Source: Methylotuvimicrobium sp018830325
Lineage (GTDB): Bacteria > Pseudomonadota > Gammaproteobacteria > Methylococcales > Methylomonadaceae
Assembly (NCBI RefSeq): GCF_044788715.1
Contig: NZ_CP173170.1
Location: forward strand, 4,216,001-4,280,000
Reading direction: 5' to 3'
DNA length: 64,000 nucleotides
Under the pieces are notes generated by a model. It did no database searches. It was not told the origin of the DNA and saw nothing but the letters and a program-made list of their open reading frames with translations. Position 1 is the stretch's first letter, and each line of letters begins with the position of its first letter. Positions 15,168 to 22,937 of this stretch are shown one piece after another. The translations under genes were made by a program, and so were the position numbers.

Positions 15168-16022
15168 ATGAACGCCGCCGAAAAATTACGCCTGTTACTC
15201 GCCCGCCCCGGAATTATCGTGATGCCGGGCTGTCATGATGCATTATCTGCGAAGCTATGTGAAAAAGCCGGTTTTAGCACGGCCTTTATGAGCGGTTTTG
15301 CGGTTTCGGCCGACCGCCTCGGCCTGCCGGATACAGGCCTGATATCTTATGCCGAATTGCTTGACCAGGGACGTAATATTTGCAATGCCGTGTCGATCCC
15401 GATCTGGGGCGATGGCGATACCGGTTTCGGAAACGCGCTCAACATCAAGAGAACCGTACAAGGTTATGCTCAAGCCGGTTTTGCCTGCATTATGCTGGAA
15501 GATCAAATCGCTCCCAAACGCTGCGGACATACCCGAGGCAAATCGGTTGTCGGACGCGACGAAGCTGCAATGCGGATACAAGCAGCCGTAGACGCCCGCA
15601 ATGAAGGTGCCGACATATTGATCATGGCTCGAACCGACGCCCGAGCCACCCACGACCTAGACGAAGCGATCCGGCGCGCAAATCTATTTCACGAAATCGG
15701 TGCCGATATCAATTTTCTGGAAGCTCCGGAAAGCGAACAAGAAATGCGCCGCTATTGCGCCGAAGTACCGGGACACAAAGTTGCTAATTTGATCGAAAAC
15801 GGAAAAACACCGCTATTGCCCCACGAGCAACTCGAAGCGATGGGTTATAAAATTGCCGTTTATCCATTGACACTACTCAATGCCTCGATTGTCGCGATGC
15901 AAAACGCGCTGCATGGACTCAAAACCGGCCAAAACACACCGAAAACACTGAGTTTCAAGGAATTGACCGAAACCGTCGGATTCGAAGACTACTACCGGGA
16001 AGAAAAGCGTTATCGCTTTTAG
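15168..16022 (+). CDS. Isocitrate lyase/PEP mutase family enzyme
   Basis: A 284-residue TIM-barrel protein of the PEP mutase/isocitrate lyase superfamily. AGFSTAFMSGFAVSAD resembles the N-terminal substrate loop, GDGDTGFG carries the Mg2+-binding acidic residues, and KRCGH (117-121) has the catalytic Cys of lyases such as methylisocitrate lyase. The remainder (ARTDARATHDLDEAIRRA) is standard. Candidate activities are 2-methylisocitrate lyase, oxaloacetate decarboxylase or carboxyphosphonoenolpyruvate mutase; no prp or phosphonate genes are nearby to decide. It is transcribed from just outside a composite repeat and its 3' end overlaps the convergent DUF2797 gene by 4 bp. Confidence 0.8.
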   Translation: MNAAEKLRLLLARPGIIVMPGCHDALSAKLCEKAGFSTAFMSGFAVSADRLGLPDTGLISYAELLDQGRNICNAVSIPIWGDGDTGFGNALNIKRTVQGYAQAGFACIMLEDQIAPKRCGHTRGKSVVGRDEAAMRIQAAVDARNEGADILIMARTDARATHDLDEAIRRANLFHEIGADINFLEAPESEQEMRRYCAEVPGHKVANLIENGKTPLLPHEQLEAMGYKIAVYPLTLLNASIVAMQNALHGLKTGQNTPKTLSFKELTETVGFEDYYREEKRYRF

Positions 16023-16837
16023 TCCGCCCAAAATTCGACCTGATAACCTGAAAATTTTCGAACATTGATGACGCCGGTATCAAATAACAAATATTGACCT
16101 TTTATCCCTTCCAAAACCCCTCCGACCTCGGCTTGCTTATCAAAATTAAAAGATTTGACCTTAACCGGATAACGTTGGACCGGATAAGCGATATCGACCG
16201 GCTCGGCATTCGGTAGATATTCGATCGCACTATCACCGAAGCGCGCGGTAATATCACTCAACTCTCCCCGACACAATGCCAAAAGCTCATCGCGCTTAGC
16301 GCATAAATCAGCCGGCGTTGTATTGTTTTTGAGCATTTGCTGCCAACTGGTTTTATCGCTGACATATCGACCAATTGCGACTTCGACCAACCCTGACACA
16401 TAGCGCGAGGCCACTTTCATTATAGGCAATGCCTGTATAGCGCCTTGATCGATCCACCGTGTCGGAATTTGGGTTTGCCGTGTTATACCGACTTTGATAC
16501 CGGAAGCATTGGCCAAATAAACATAATGCGGCTGAAAACAGAATGTTTCACCCCACTGCGGTTCGCGGCAGGTACCTTGATGATAGTGACATTTTTCCGG
16601 CTTTAAAATACACATATCGCATTGCGCGAGCGAAACGAAACAAGGATAACAATAACCTTGGCTAAAACTTTTTTTGGTGTCCCTTCCGCAATGAACGCAA
16701 GCAATCTTACCGGTAAAGCGCAAGGTTACCGGGCGACCAATAAACTGATTCAGATCTATGCCATCCTCGCCTAAAGCCAACCGATAACTAACCGACTCGC
16801 CTAATTCTGCTTGCATTTTCGTTAAAAAACCTAACAC
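16019..16837 (-). CDS. DUF2797 domain-containing protein
   Basis: A 272-residue protein of the DUF2797 family, function unknown. It has a cysteine-rich zone with CVHCGRDTKKSFSQGYCYPC near residues 48-67 and a second CDMC..C..H..C cluster, which suggests one or two zinc sites. A GIY-YIG-like stretch (YVYLANASGIKVGITRQ) follows. I keep the GTG start at 16837 because GGGGG lies eight bases upstream; an ATG seven codons inside is the alternative. It overlaps the convergent PEP-mutase-family gene by 4 bp. Confidence 0.82.
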   Translation of the reverse strand: MLGFLTKMQAELGESVSYRLALGEDGIDLNQFIGRPVTLRFTGKIACVHCGRDTKKSFSQGYCYPCFVSLAQCDMCILKPEKCHYHQGTCREPQWGETFCFQPHYVYLANASGIKVGITRQTQIPTRWIDQGAIQALPIMKVASRYVSGLVEVAIGRYVSDKTSWQQMLKNNTTPADLCAKRDELLALCRGELSDITARFGDSAIEYLPNAEPVDIAYPVQRYPVKVKSFNFDKQAEVGGVLEGIKGQYLLFDTGVINVRKFSGYQVEFWAD

Positions 16838-16854
16838 TAATTATTCCCCCGACC

Positions 16855-17101
16855 TACTCCCTTTTGATTGAAAAAACCGTCTAAGAATAAAAAGACATGG
16901 GATATGTCTATCGAGGACCGCCGTTCACCCAGCACCTAAATTATCCCAGATAGTTAACCATAGCCAATGGACTATGGAATTTAGGTGCTGGGTAAACCCG
17001 TCCATGGGTGTTTGACGGCAGCGTTCCCTGCTGCCGACATCCTCGCTAGCCACACCCCATACCTTCATAAAGTTAACCATTTTTTGAGTATAAAGGGAGT
17101 A
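16855..17101. repeat. MITE-like element, family A copy 2 with nested palindrome B
   Basis: Ends TACTCCCTTTTGATTGAAAA and TTTTTTGAGTATAAAGGGAG-TA are imperfect inverted repeats flanked by TA. The outer parts match copy 1 (934-1097) almost base for base, but a palindrome, CACCCAGCACCTAAATT..AATTTAGGTGCTGGGT (about 16929-16997), is inserted after CCGCCGT, and copy 1 lacks a further dozen bases. It fills the gap between the DUF2797 and moaE genes. Confidence 0.88.
16929..16997. repeat. Palindromic element, family B, nested in family A
   Basis: CACCCAGCACCTAAATT and AATTTAGGTGCTGGGT form a 16-bp stem around ATCCCAGATAGTTAACCATAG. Related copies occur at 59888-59955, partly at 22236-22292 and in degenerate form at 23150-23195. 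Its insertion splits the core TTCACGGCG/AACCCGTCC motif of the host element. Confidence 0.8.
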
Positions 17102-17183
17102 GTATTTTCCAATAAACTAATAAGTTGCTTAAAATAGAGCTGATATGCTTCGTACGGAGCGGGTAAGTTAAACCGCGTCCTAC

Positions 17184-17663
17184 TCAATCCGAAAACGCCG
17201 ACATATCGTTTGTCGAAGAGCGCAAATAACCATCGGTGTTGTGTTCAACCCATCGTTCGCCGCCATTTTGCAGTCGCTCTTTTTTCCAGAACGGCGCTTT
17301 ATTTTTCAGCGCCTCCATGATCTGACGACCCGCGTCGAAAGCATCACCTCGATGCGAAGCCCAAACCGCGACCACCACAATCGGTTCATTCGGTTTAATC
17401 TCGCCAACTCGATGCACGACCAAGGCATCCAGCAAATGCCAATCGCGTATCGCTTGCTTTACGATATCATCCAATTGCTTTTCGGTCATACCCGGATAGT
17501 GCTCTAGAACCATACCGGTTACCGAATCACCATCATTAAAATCGCGCATCGTCCCGACGAACACATTGGTCGCTCCAAACTTACCGGCCCAATGCTTCGC
17601 CGAATCTTGGTACACTACGACCTCATGCCACGGATCGAATAAATCGGCACTAATTTTGATCAT
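17184..17663 (-). CDS. moaE: Molybdopterin synthase catalytic subunit MoaE
   Basis: A 159-residue MoaE, which with MoaD inserts dithiolene sulfur into precursor Z (cPMP). Characteristic segments are GATNVFVGTMRDFN, VTGMVLEHYPGMTEKQL and VVVAVWASHRGDAFDAGRQIMEALK; the conserved Lys-rich PFWKKE near residue 130 belongs to the active site. It lies 6 bp after moaD, forming a moaD-moaE operon opposite moaC. moaA and moaB are not in the window. Confidence 0.95.
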   Translation of the reverse strand: MIKISADLFDPWHEVVVYQDSAKHWAGKFGATNVFVGTMRDFNDGDSVTGMVLEHYPGMTEKQLDDIVKQAIRDWHLLDALVVHRVGEIKPNEPIVVVAVWASHRGDAFDAGRQIMEALKNKAPFWKKERLQNGGERWVEHNTDGYLRSSTNDMSAFSD

Positions 17664-17669
17664 ATCGTC

Positions 17670-17909
17670 TCAGCCTCCCGTAACCGGCGGAAAAAAAGCC
17701 ACTTCATCGCCGTTTTGAACCGTATGCTCAATATCGACATATTCCATGTTTACCGCGGCCAATATATTGTCCGACATCGGCCGGTTAGCATTGGCCATCG
17801 CCCAAATTTCCGCCACCGTCACTATACCGTTCACATCAACCAGATCTTCGGAGCGACCGATACTATCCTTTAAACTGGCAAAATAACGAACTTTAACTGA
17901 CATAATCAT
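17670..17909 (-). CDS. moaD: Molybdopterin synthase sulfur carrier subunit MoaD
   Basis: A 79-residue ubiquitin-like protein ending in PPVTGG, whose C-terminal diglycine becomes the thiocarboxylate that donates sulfur in molybdopterin synthesis. RYFASLKDSIGRSED is the usual N-terminal strand. It is followed closely by moaE and diverges from moaC across 66 bp. Confidence 0.95.
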   Translation of the reverse strand: MIMSVKVRYFASLKDSIGRSEDLVDVNGIVTVAEIWAMANANRPMSDNILAAVNMEYVDIEHTVQNGDEVAFFPPVTGG

Positions 17910-17975
17910 TCACGCTACACTGAAAAGATAAGATAATAAAGACACATAACCATTTAATCATCTCATTTAAACTCT

Positions 17976-18452
17976 ATGACCCAACTGACCCATTTTAACC
18001 AATCCGGCGAAGCCCACATGGTAGATGTCGGCAATAAGGATATAACCGAAAGAGTCGCTATCGCCGAGGGCTATATTGAAATGAACCCGACGACACTAGC
18101 ACTCATCGAGCAAGGGACGCATAAAAAAGGCGATGTACTGGGTATTGCCAGGATCGCGGGCATCATGGCCAGCAAAAAGACTGCCGACCTTGTTCCATTA
18201 TGCCATCCGTTGCCTATTTCGCACGTCGAAGTCAACCTTGAAATCGAAAATGACACAAGTCGAGTGTATTGCCGAACCACCGTCAAAACCCGAGGACAAA
18301 CCGGGGTCGAAATGGAAGCTTTGACCGCTATACAAGTCTCGTTACTGACTGTTTACGACATGTGCAAAGCTGTGGACCGGGGCATGACCATTCAAGGCGT
18401 ACGCCTACTCAAAAAATCCGGCGGCAAGTCAGGCGATTGGCTTCGCCCTTGA
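17976..18452 (+). CDS. moaC: Cyclic pyranopterin monophosphate synthase MoaC
   Basis: A 158-residue MoaC, which acts after MoaA in the conversion of GTP to cPMP. LVPLCHPLPISH (about residues 70-81) carries the active-site His residues, and TGVEMEALTAIQVSLLTVYDMCKA is the hallmark C-terminal stretch with its catalytic region. The ending KKSGGKSGDW is typical. A TA-ended repeat element begins directly at the stop codon. The permease gene downstream is separated from it only by that repeat. Confidence 0.96.
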   Translation: MTQLTHFNQSGEAHMVDVGNKDITERVAIAEGYIEMNPTTLALIEQGTHKKGDVLGIARIAGIMASKKTADLVPLCHPLPISHVEVNLEIENDTSRVYCRTTVKTRGQTGVEMEALTAIQVSLLTVYDMCKAVDRGMTIQGVRLLKKSGGKSGDWLRP

Positions 18453-18615
18453 TATACCCATCGTGGATCAAAATTCGGCGCCTAGGACCCGTCAAAGGAC
18501 GCCGTGGATACATCCATGTAGGCTCTATTCCAGCCCCTCACCTAGCATTAGGTGAGGGACCGAGCGCCCCGGCGCTTCCTTAGGCACTGCCGAAATTTAA
18601 GGCGTGAAAGGTATA
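18453..18615. repeat. MITE-like element, family C copy 1 (inverted orientation)
   Basis: A 163-bp element with ends TATACCCATCGTGGATCAAA and ATTTAAGGCGTGAAAGGTATA, imperfect inverted repeats bounded by TATA/TATA. The core holds GTCAAAGGACGCCGTGGATAC and CATGTAGGCTCTA in reverse orientation to the other copies, plus a variable hairpin CCCTCACCTAGCATTAGG. It starts at the moaC stop codon and ends 37 bp before the permease gene. Confidence 0.88.
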
Positions 18616-18652
18616 ATACAACCCACTCCCGCAGTCGCCACCTCATTTTTAA

Positions 18653-19348
18653 ATGACTTATTTTAGTGAAGCATTAGCCGCCGCATTCCGGCTCATTATA
18701 CAATTCGATCACGACATATTTTTCATCGTTTGGACTTCGCTTAAAATTGCCTTTATCGCCACCGTCTCCGCAGGGATTGGCGCGATCATACTGGGAATAT
18801 TGGCGACAGTTAGCGACTTTCACGGAAAACGTATTCTACAACATCTGCTAAACACCTTATCAGCAATGCCTACCGTTATGATAGGTTTGATATTGTACGG
18901 ACTACTGAATCGCCGCGGACCATTAGGCGAACTCGACCTGCTCTATACACAAACAGCCGTAATAATTGGCGAAGCTTGCTTGATTTTTCCGATCATCATG
19001 AACATGGCCATGGTTGGCGTTCAATCGGCCGACCGGCGTTTAGTGAATACATTAAAAATGCTGGGCGCCGGCCCCTTCGATCAAATACTCCCGATTATCA
19101 GCGAGCTTCGTTTTATTTTATTGACCGCCATCATCACCGGCTTTGGCCGAGCCATTGGCGAGGTTGGCGCCGCGATGATGCTCGGAGGGAATATTCAAGG
19201 CGCTACCCGCACAATCACGACTGCAATTGCATTAGAAACCGGCAAAGGTGACTTCGAAATGGGATTGGCTCTTGGAATACTGCTGCTGTCGATTGCTTTT
19301 TTCATTAACCTTGCCTTGCAAATACTGCCTGCCAAACCCGGCGCATAA
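18653..19348 (+). CDS. ABC transporter permease, tungstate/molybdate type (TupB-like)
   Basis: A 231-residue protein with about five to six membrane helices. GFGRAIGEVGAAMMLGGNIQ (around residues 159-178) is the cytoplasmic EAA-loop motif typical of TupB/WtpB-like tungstate permeases. No solute-binding or ATPase gene lies next to it, which is odd because tupABC is usually an operon. Location beside moaC, moaD and moaE fits oxyanion supply for the pterin cofactor, for instance for a tungsten- or molybdenum-containing formate dehydrogenase; substrate choice is inference. Confidence 0.8.
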   Translation: MTYFSEALAAAFRLIIQFDHDIFFIVWTSLKIAFIATVSAGIGAIILGILATVSDFHGKRILQHLLNTLSAMPTVMIGLILYGLLNRRGPLGELDLLYTQTAVIIGEACLIFPIIMNMAMVGVQSADRRLVNTLKMLGAGPFDQILPIISELRFILLTAIITGFGRAIGEVGAAMMLGGNIQGATRTITTAIALETGKGDFEMGLALGILLLSIAFFINLALQILPAKPGA

Positions 19349-19352
19349 AAAA

Positions 19353-19381
19353 GCCCCAACCACTGTAACTGCAATTGGGGC
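19353..19381 (+). terminator. Terminator hairpin after the TupB-like gene
   Basis: GCCCCAA and TTGGGGC form a stem with a 15-base loop 4 bp after the permease stop, preceded by an A-run and followed by CCTTT. The T-tract is weak, so efficiency is uncertain. Confidence 0.6.
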
Positions 19382-19402
19382 CCTTTACCGTTAATAAACT
19401 TT

Positions 19403-19462
19403 TCTAGTCAAATTTCGGCGCCGGGGCGCTCATCCTCATCAAAGGACGACGTGAACCCCAGC
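19403..19462. repeat. Partial family C fragment
   Basis: TCAAATTTCGGCGCCGGGG followed by CATCAAAGGACGACGTGAA matches the inner end of family C but lacks the outer TATACC terminus and the other half. It sits just upstream of a complete copy. Confidence 0.6.
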
Positions 19463-19497
19463 ACCACAACACAACTAGCAGATGTCGAATCTAATGA

Positions 19498-19657
19498 TAT
19501 ACCTTTCGCACTTCAAATTTCGGTAGTGTCTAAGGAGGCACTGGGGTGTGCGGCAAAGGCTTTGCCAGCAGGGATGCTGGCATAGAGCCTACATGGACGT
19601 ATTCACGGCGTCCTTTGACGGACCCCCAGCGCCGAATTTTGATCTACGAAGGGTATA
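19498..19657. repeat. MITE-like element, family C copy 2
   Basis: A 160-bp complete copy: left end TATACCTTTCGCACTTCAAA, right end TTTTGATCTACGAAGGGTATA, imperfect inverted repeats with TATA at both edges. Inner hairpins are GGCAAAGGCTTTGCC and GCCAGCAGGGATGCTGGC, then CATGGACGTATTCACGGCG. It lies between the permease terminator and the 3' end of sodB. Confidence 0.9.
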
Positions 19658-19670
19658 GATACTGCCGCTA

Positions 19671-20252
19671 TTACGCAGTGTAATTTGCCGACGCAAAATC
19701 CCAATTGACTAGCGCCCAAAACGCCTCCAAGTATGCTGGACGTGCATTGCGGTAATCGATGTAGTAAGCATGCTCCCATACATCGCAAGTCAATAAAGGT
19801 GTCTGACCTTCGGTCAATGGGCAGCCAGCATTACTGGTACTAATCAAGGCCAAAGAACCATCTTTATTTTTTACCAGCCATGCCCATCCCGATCCGAAGG
19901 TGGTAACCGCACACTTGGTAAAAGCCGCTTTAAATTCGTCAAACGAACCAAAAGCTCTGTTAATCGCATTTGCCAGATCGCCGGTCGGTTCGCCTCCGCC
20001 ATTAGGGCTCAAGCTATTCCAATAAAAAGTGTGATTCCAGATTTGCGCCGCATTATTGAAAATACCGCCAGACGATTTAACCACAATTTCCTCGAGAGGC
20101 AATCCGTCAAATTCGGTACCGGGAACCAAATTATTGAGGTTTGTTACATAGGTTTGATGATGCTTTCCATAATGAAACTCTAAGGTCTCCTCCGAAATAT
20201 GAGGCGCCAGTGCATCTTTTGCATAAGGTAATGCAGGAAGTTCGTAAGCCAT
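19671..20252 (-). CDS. sodB: Superoxide dismutase, iron type
   Basis: A 193-residue cytoplasmic dismutase converting superoxide to peroxide and oxygen. The four metal ligands align exactly with E. coli FeSOD: His27, His74, Asp157 and His161 (DVWEH). Gln70 in the NNAAQIWNH segment is the position that marks the iron form rather than manganese. An AGGAG ribosome site precedes the ATG. I found no convincing Fur box in the 475-bp upstream gap. Confidence 0.96.
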   Translation of the reverse strand: MAYELPALPYAKDALAPHISEETLEFHYGKHHQTYVTNLNNLVPGTEFDGLPLEEIVVKSSGGIFNNAAQIWNHTFYWNSLSPNGGGEPTGDLANAINRAFGSFDEFKAAFTKCAVTTFGSGWAWLVKNKDGSLALISTSNAGCPLTEGQTPLLTCDVWEHAYYIDYRNARPAYLEAFWALVNWDFASANYTA

Positions 20253-20540
20253 GTATTTCTCCTAAATTTGAATAAAAAAAACAACCGACAATATGCCGGG
20301 CAGAAAAAGAAACCAAGTAATTTAATAAAGATTTATACTTTATCATTCACAGCTAATTAAATAAAGCACGCATGAACCGACATGCATATTTAAAGAGCAT
20401 GCATTTCTAAACATTCGGCATCGACTAATGAAAACATCGGCGCCCGCGAAATCTTGTGCGGCCACCATCCCAGCGCAGAAATCTGACTAACAAAAGGTAT
20501 GGTACCAAAATAGATTTTTTATTGCATAAGGGATTCGGTC
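20253..20540. other. sodB upstream region
   Basis: An AT-rich non-coding stretch with the sodB ribosome site at its left edge. A-T-rich runs near 20330-20370 resemble promoter DNA, but I could not assign -35 and -10 boxes or an operator with confidence. Confidence 0.3.
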
Positions 20541-20651
20541 ATAACAGCAATGCCCAATTTGAAGATCAAAAAGGGTGTGGGGCGAGCTTGGTGAAGCAGT
20601 GCGTCCTTTGACGAACACCCCGGCGCCGAATTTTGATGTACGATGGGTATA
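20541..20651. repeat. Hybrid element: family F left end joined to family C right end
   Basis: The left part AACAGCAATGCCCAATTTG followed by AGGGTGTGGGG is the family F terminus. The right part GTCCTTTGACG..CCCCGGCGCCGAATTTTGATG and GATGGGTATA is the family C terminus. The two halves meet near the shared core, as if recombination between core copies had produced a chimera. Confidence 0.75.
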
Positions 20652-20727
20652 TTTTGCCATTACCGGCCAACCACAATAGACGCAACACGCTACAATAAAC
20701 GTATTTTCTTATAACATTCTTCCTATT

Positions 20728-21198
20728 ATGGCAATCGAAATAGAACACAAATTTTTATTACTTAATGACAACTGGCGAAAATTGGTCACCAAGTCCACAA
20801 AGTACAAACAAGGTTATTTAGCTTCGGAAAAGAACACTTCAATTCGCGTAAGAATCAGTGATAATGAAGCGTGGCTCAACATTAAAAGCGCCACAATAGG
20901 CAATTTTCGCCATGAATACGAATACGAAATTCCTTATCAAGATGCAGAGGAAATAATCAACAATCTATGCAGAAAACCACTAATTGAGAAAACCCGCCAC
21001 TTGATACCGATAAGCCCGCATATCTGGGAAATCGATGAATTCGAAGGGGAAAACCAAGGGCTCATTGTCGCCGAGATTGAGTTACAAAATACCGATCAAT
21101 CCTTCAATAAACCGGAATGGATAGGGCAAGAAGTCACTCATGATTTGCGCTATTACAACAACAATTTATCATTAAACCCATTTTCAAAATGGACTTAA
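20728..21198 (+). CDS. CYTH domain protein (putative inorganic triphosphatase)
   Basis: A 156-residue CYTH/triphosphate-tunnel protein. The N-terminal EIEHK (residues 4-8) is the E-x-E-x-K signature that binds metal and triphosphate, and alternating charged strands (VRVRISDNEAWLNIK, EYEYEIP, VAEIELQ) build the tunnel. Short bacterial members hydrolyse inorganic triphosphate or have unknown substrates. It is AT-rich compared with the leu/ilv genes. It is monocistronic, between two repeat-bearing gaps, and followed after 60 bp by the TPR gene. Confidence 0.88.
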   Translation: MAIEIEHKFLLLNDNWRKLVTKSTKYKQGYLASEKNTSIRVRISDNEAWLNIKSATIGNFRHEYEYEIPYQDAEEIINNLCRKPLIEKTRHLIPISPHIWEIDEFEGENQGLIVAEIELQNTDQSFNKPEWIGQEVTHDLRYYNNNLSLNPFSKWT

Positions 21199-21258
21199 AT
21201 TAACTTTAAATCATAAATATCATTGTAATAGAGATTTTTTTGCCCTATTATTTGCGGC

Positions 21259-21924
21259 ATGAAAAAGTTTATTTTTGTTGTTTTTTTACTACTCCCATGC
21301 ACAGGCTTCGCTAACGAGCTTGACCGTATCGTTCACGCAATAGAAGCAGAATGGGCCACAATTTACTTTTCCGCAGAAATTCGCGATAAAGAAAACGCCT
21401 ACACCCGCCTACTGAATAAAACCACAGAATTCGCCAAGCAAACCCACGACAGCCCCGAATTAATGTTTTGGCAAGCTACCATCATTGCCTCTAGAGCTGA
21501 ACATCAAAACCCTATCGATGCGTTGGCCGCCATTCATAAGGCACAGGATCTACTGATAAAAACCATAAACATTAAACCCGACACACTGGACGGATCCGCA
21601 CTCATTACATTAGGCTCACTTTATTATCAAGCACCCGGCTGGCCAATTGCATTCGGAGACGATAAAAAAGCCGAGCAATACCTCAAAAAAGGGCTACAAA
21701 TCAACCCCCAGGGAATAGAAAGCAACTTTTACTATGGGCAATATCTCTTGAATAAAGATCAACCGGAAGAAGCAATTGAGTATTTCAAAACAGCACTAAA
21801 CGGGCCGATACGCAAAGAACAAGAATTTGCCGATTCATCTCTTAAAGAAAAAATAAAACAAATAATGATCAAGACAGCCACCACCGAATCGAAATCGCGA
21901 AAAAAACAGATTGCATCTTTATAG
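21259..21924 (+). CDS. Periplasmic TPR-repeat protein
   Basis: A 221-residue protein with a clear signal peptide (MKKFIFVVFLLLPCTGFA, cleavage expected after residue 18). Tetratricopeptide-like helices follow, most clearly ALITLGSLYYQAPGWPIAFG and ESNFYYGQYLLNKDQPEEAI (about residues 115-190). The arrangement resembles TatT-like periplasmic TPR components of TRAP transporters, but no TRAP genes are adjacent, so no function is assigned. The basic C-terminus lacks further motifs. Confidence 0.7.
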   Translation: MKKFIFVVFLLLPCTGFANELDRIVHAIEAEWATIYFSAEIRDKENAYTRLLNKTTEFAKQTHDSPELMFWQATIIASRAEHQNPIDALAAIHKAQDLLIKTINIKPDTLDGSALITLGSLYYQAPGWPIAFGDDKKAEQYLKKGLQINPQGIESNFYYGQYLLNKDQPEEAIEYFKTALNGPIRKEQEFADSSLKEKIKQIMIKTATTESKSRKKQIASL

Positions 21925-21971
21925 ACTACTTCGAAACGGGGCCCCAAACTCCATTGCTGCAAATTCGTATT

Positions 21972-22070
21972 TTACGTTTCGCAATTCAAATTTCGGCAGT
22001 GCTTAAAGGGGTGCCAGGACCTTCGCTCCTTCAACTAGCATTAAGGAAGAGCGCATCAAGCCTACATGCA
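21972..22070. repeat. Left half of a family C element, interrupted
   Basis: GTTTCGCAATTCAAATTTCGGCAGTG is a decayed family C left end (shown here only by its parts TTTCGCAATTC and AAATTTCGGCAGTG). It runs through a variable arm to AAGCCTACATG, where a complete family C copy begins. The matching right half is not found after that copy; family B and F pieces follow instead. Confidence 0.7.
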
Positions 22071-22230
22071 TATACCTTTCGCACTTCAAATTTCGGCAGT
22101 GTCTTAGGAGGCGCCGGGGTGCTCGGCAAAGGCTTTGCCAGCATGGAGCTGGCATAGAGCCTACATGGACGTATTCACGGCGTCCTTTGACGGGCACCCC
22201 GGTGCCGAATTTTGATCTCCGATAGGTATA
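22071..22230. repeat. MITE-like element, family C copy 3, nested
   Basis: A complete 160-bp copy bounded by TATACCTTTCGCACTTCAAA and TTTTGATCTCCGATAGGTATA. It is inserted at the ACATG of the core of another family C half-element. The inner hairpins GGCAAAGGCTTTGCC and GCCAGCATGGAGCTGGC are well paired, and substitutions relative to copy 2 keep base pairing in the second hairpin. Confidence 0.9.
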
Positions 22231-22235
22231 TGTTC

Positions 22236-22385
22236 ACCTATTACCTAAATTCCATAGCCCATTAGCCATGATTAATTATCTTGGCAATTAAGATGCAACA
22301 AGGCTTATGACGCCCTCGACAGGCATATCACACACCCTTCTCCCTTAGGTCGGCGAAACCACTCAAACTGGGAAATTGCCTTTTT
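22236..22385. repeat. Family B fragment followed by family F right end
   Basis: TTACCTAAATTCCATAGCCC..TTGGCAATTAAGATGC resembles the family B palindrome. It is followed by GACGCCCTCGACAGGCATAT, CACACCC and CAAACTGGGAAATTGC, the right half of family F. Together with the preceding pieces this makes a roughly 410-bp composite in the gap before fdxA. No gene is seen in it. Confidence 0.65.
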
Positions 22386-22514
22386 TAAGCACAGGATCCG
22401 CGATATTTTGTAGAATATATTTATCATCTCCAGAGATTCATTCAGAACTTGCTTTCTGATATGATTAGCCCATTTTAAATACGCAATTTTAATTAACATC
22501 AATTGGTAACCAAT

Positions 22515-22838
22515 ATGACCTTTGTAGTCACCGAGAACTGTATTAAATGTAAATATACCGACTGCGTTGACGTTTGCCCCGTCGACTGCTTCCATGAAGG
22601 CCCTAACTTTCTAGTTATCGACCCCGACGAATGTATTGATTGCACGCTCTGTGAACCCGAATGCCCAGCCGAAGCGATTTTTGCCGAAGACGAACTACCG
22701 GATGGGCAAGAAATGTTTATCGAAATCAATGCCGATCTCGCAAAGAAATGGCCCGTAATTAGTGAAGTCAAGGACCCCCTGCCTGAAGCCGACGAGTGGA
22801 ACGGTAAACCGGATAAAACAAAACTATTGGAAAAATGA
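22515..22838 (+). CDS. fdxA: Ferredoxin, 7Fe-8S type
   Basis: A 107-residue FdxA-type ferredoxin carrying one 3Fe-4S and one 4Fe-4S cluster. Cysteines at 9, 12, 17, 21, 25, 40, 43, 46 and 50 match, one for one, those of Azotobacter ferredoxin I (offset by the initiator Met). The long C-terminal extension after residue 60 is characteristic of this type. I start at ATG 22515 because it gives the family-standard MTFVVTENC; the four codons upstream begin with TTG. Likely a low-potential electron carrier; partner unknown. Confidence 0.95.
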   Translation: MTFVVTENCIKCKYTDCVDVCPVDCFHEGPNFLVIDPDECIDCTLCEPECPAEAIFAEDELPDGQEMFIEINADLAKKWPVISEVKDPLPEADEWNGKPDKTKLLEK

Positions 22839-22862
22839 CCCGCTAGCAAAGGACCACTACTC

Positions 22863-22937
22863 AGGATTTGGACATAAATAATGCCCCTATTCGTTATGTA
22901 AAGTTAGCAACGCTCGGTAAACGGATAAAACCCAAAA
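22863..22937. repeat. Partial family D element
   Basis: AGGATTTGGACATAAATAAT and CCCCTATTCGTTATG match the family D left end, but the match fades after about 40 bp and a family E element follows. No right end was identified. Confidence 0.55.

Noticed and set aside
20270..20370. Fur box upstream of sodB
   Set aside because: The AT-rich GAATGATAAAGTATAAATC stretch is only loosely similar to the Fur consensus and lacks clear symmetry.
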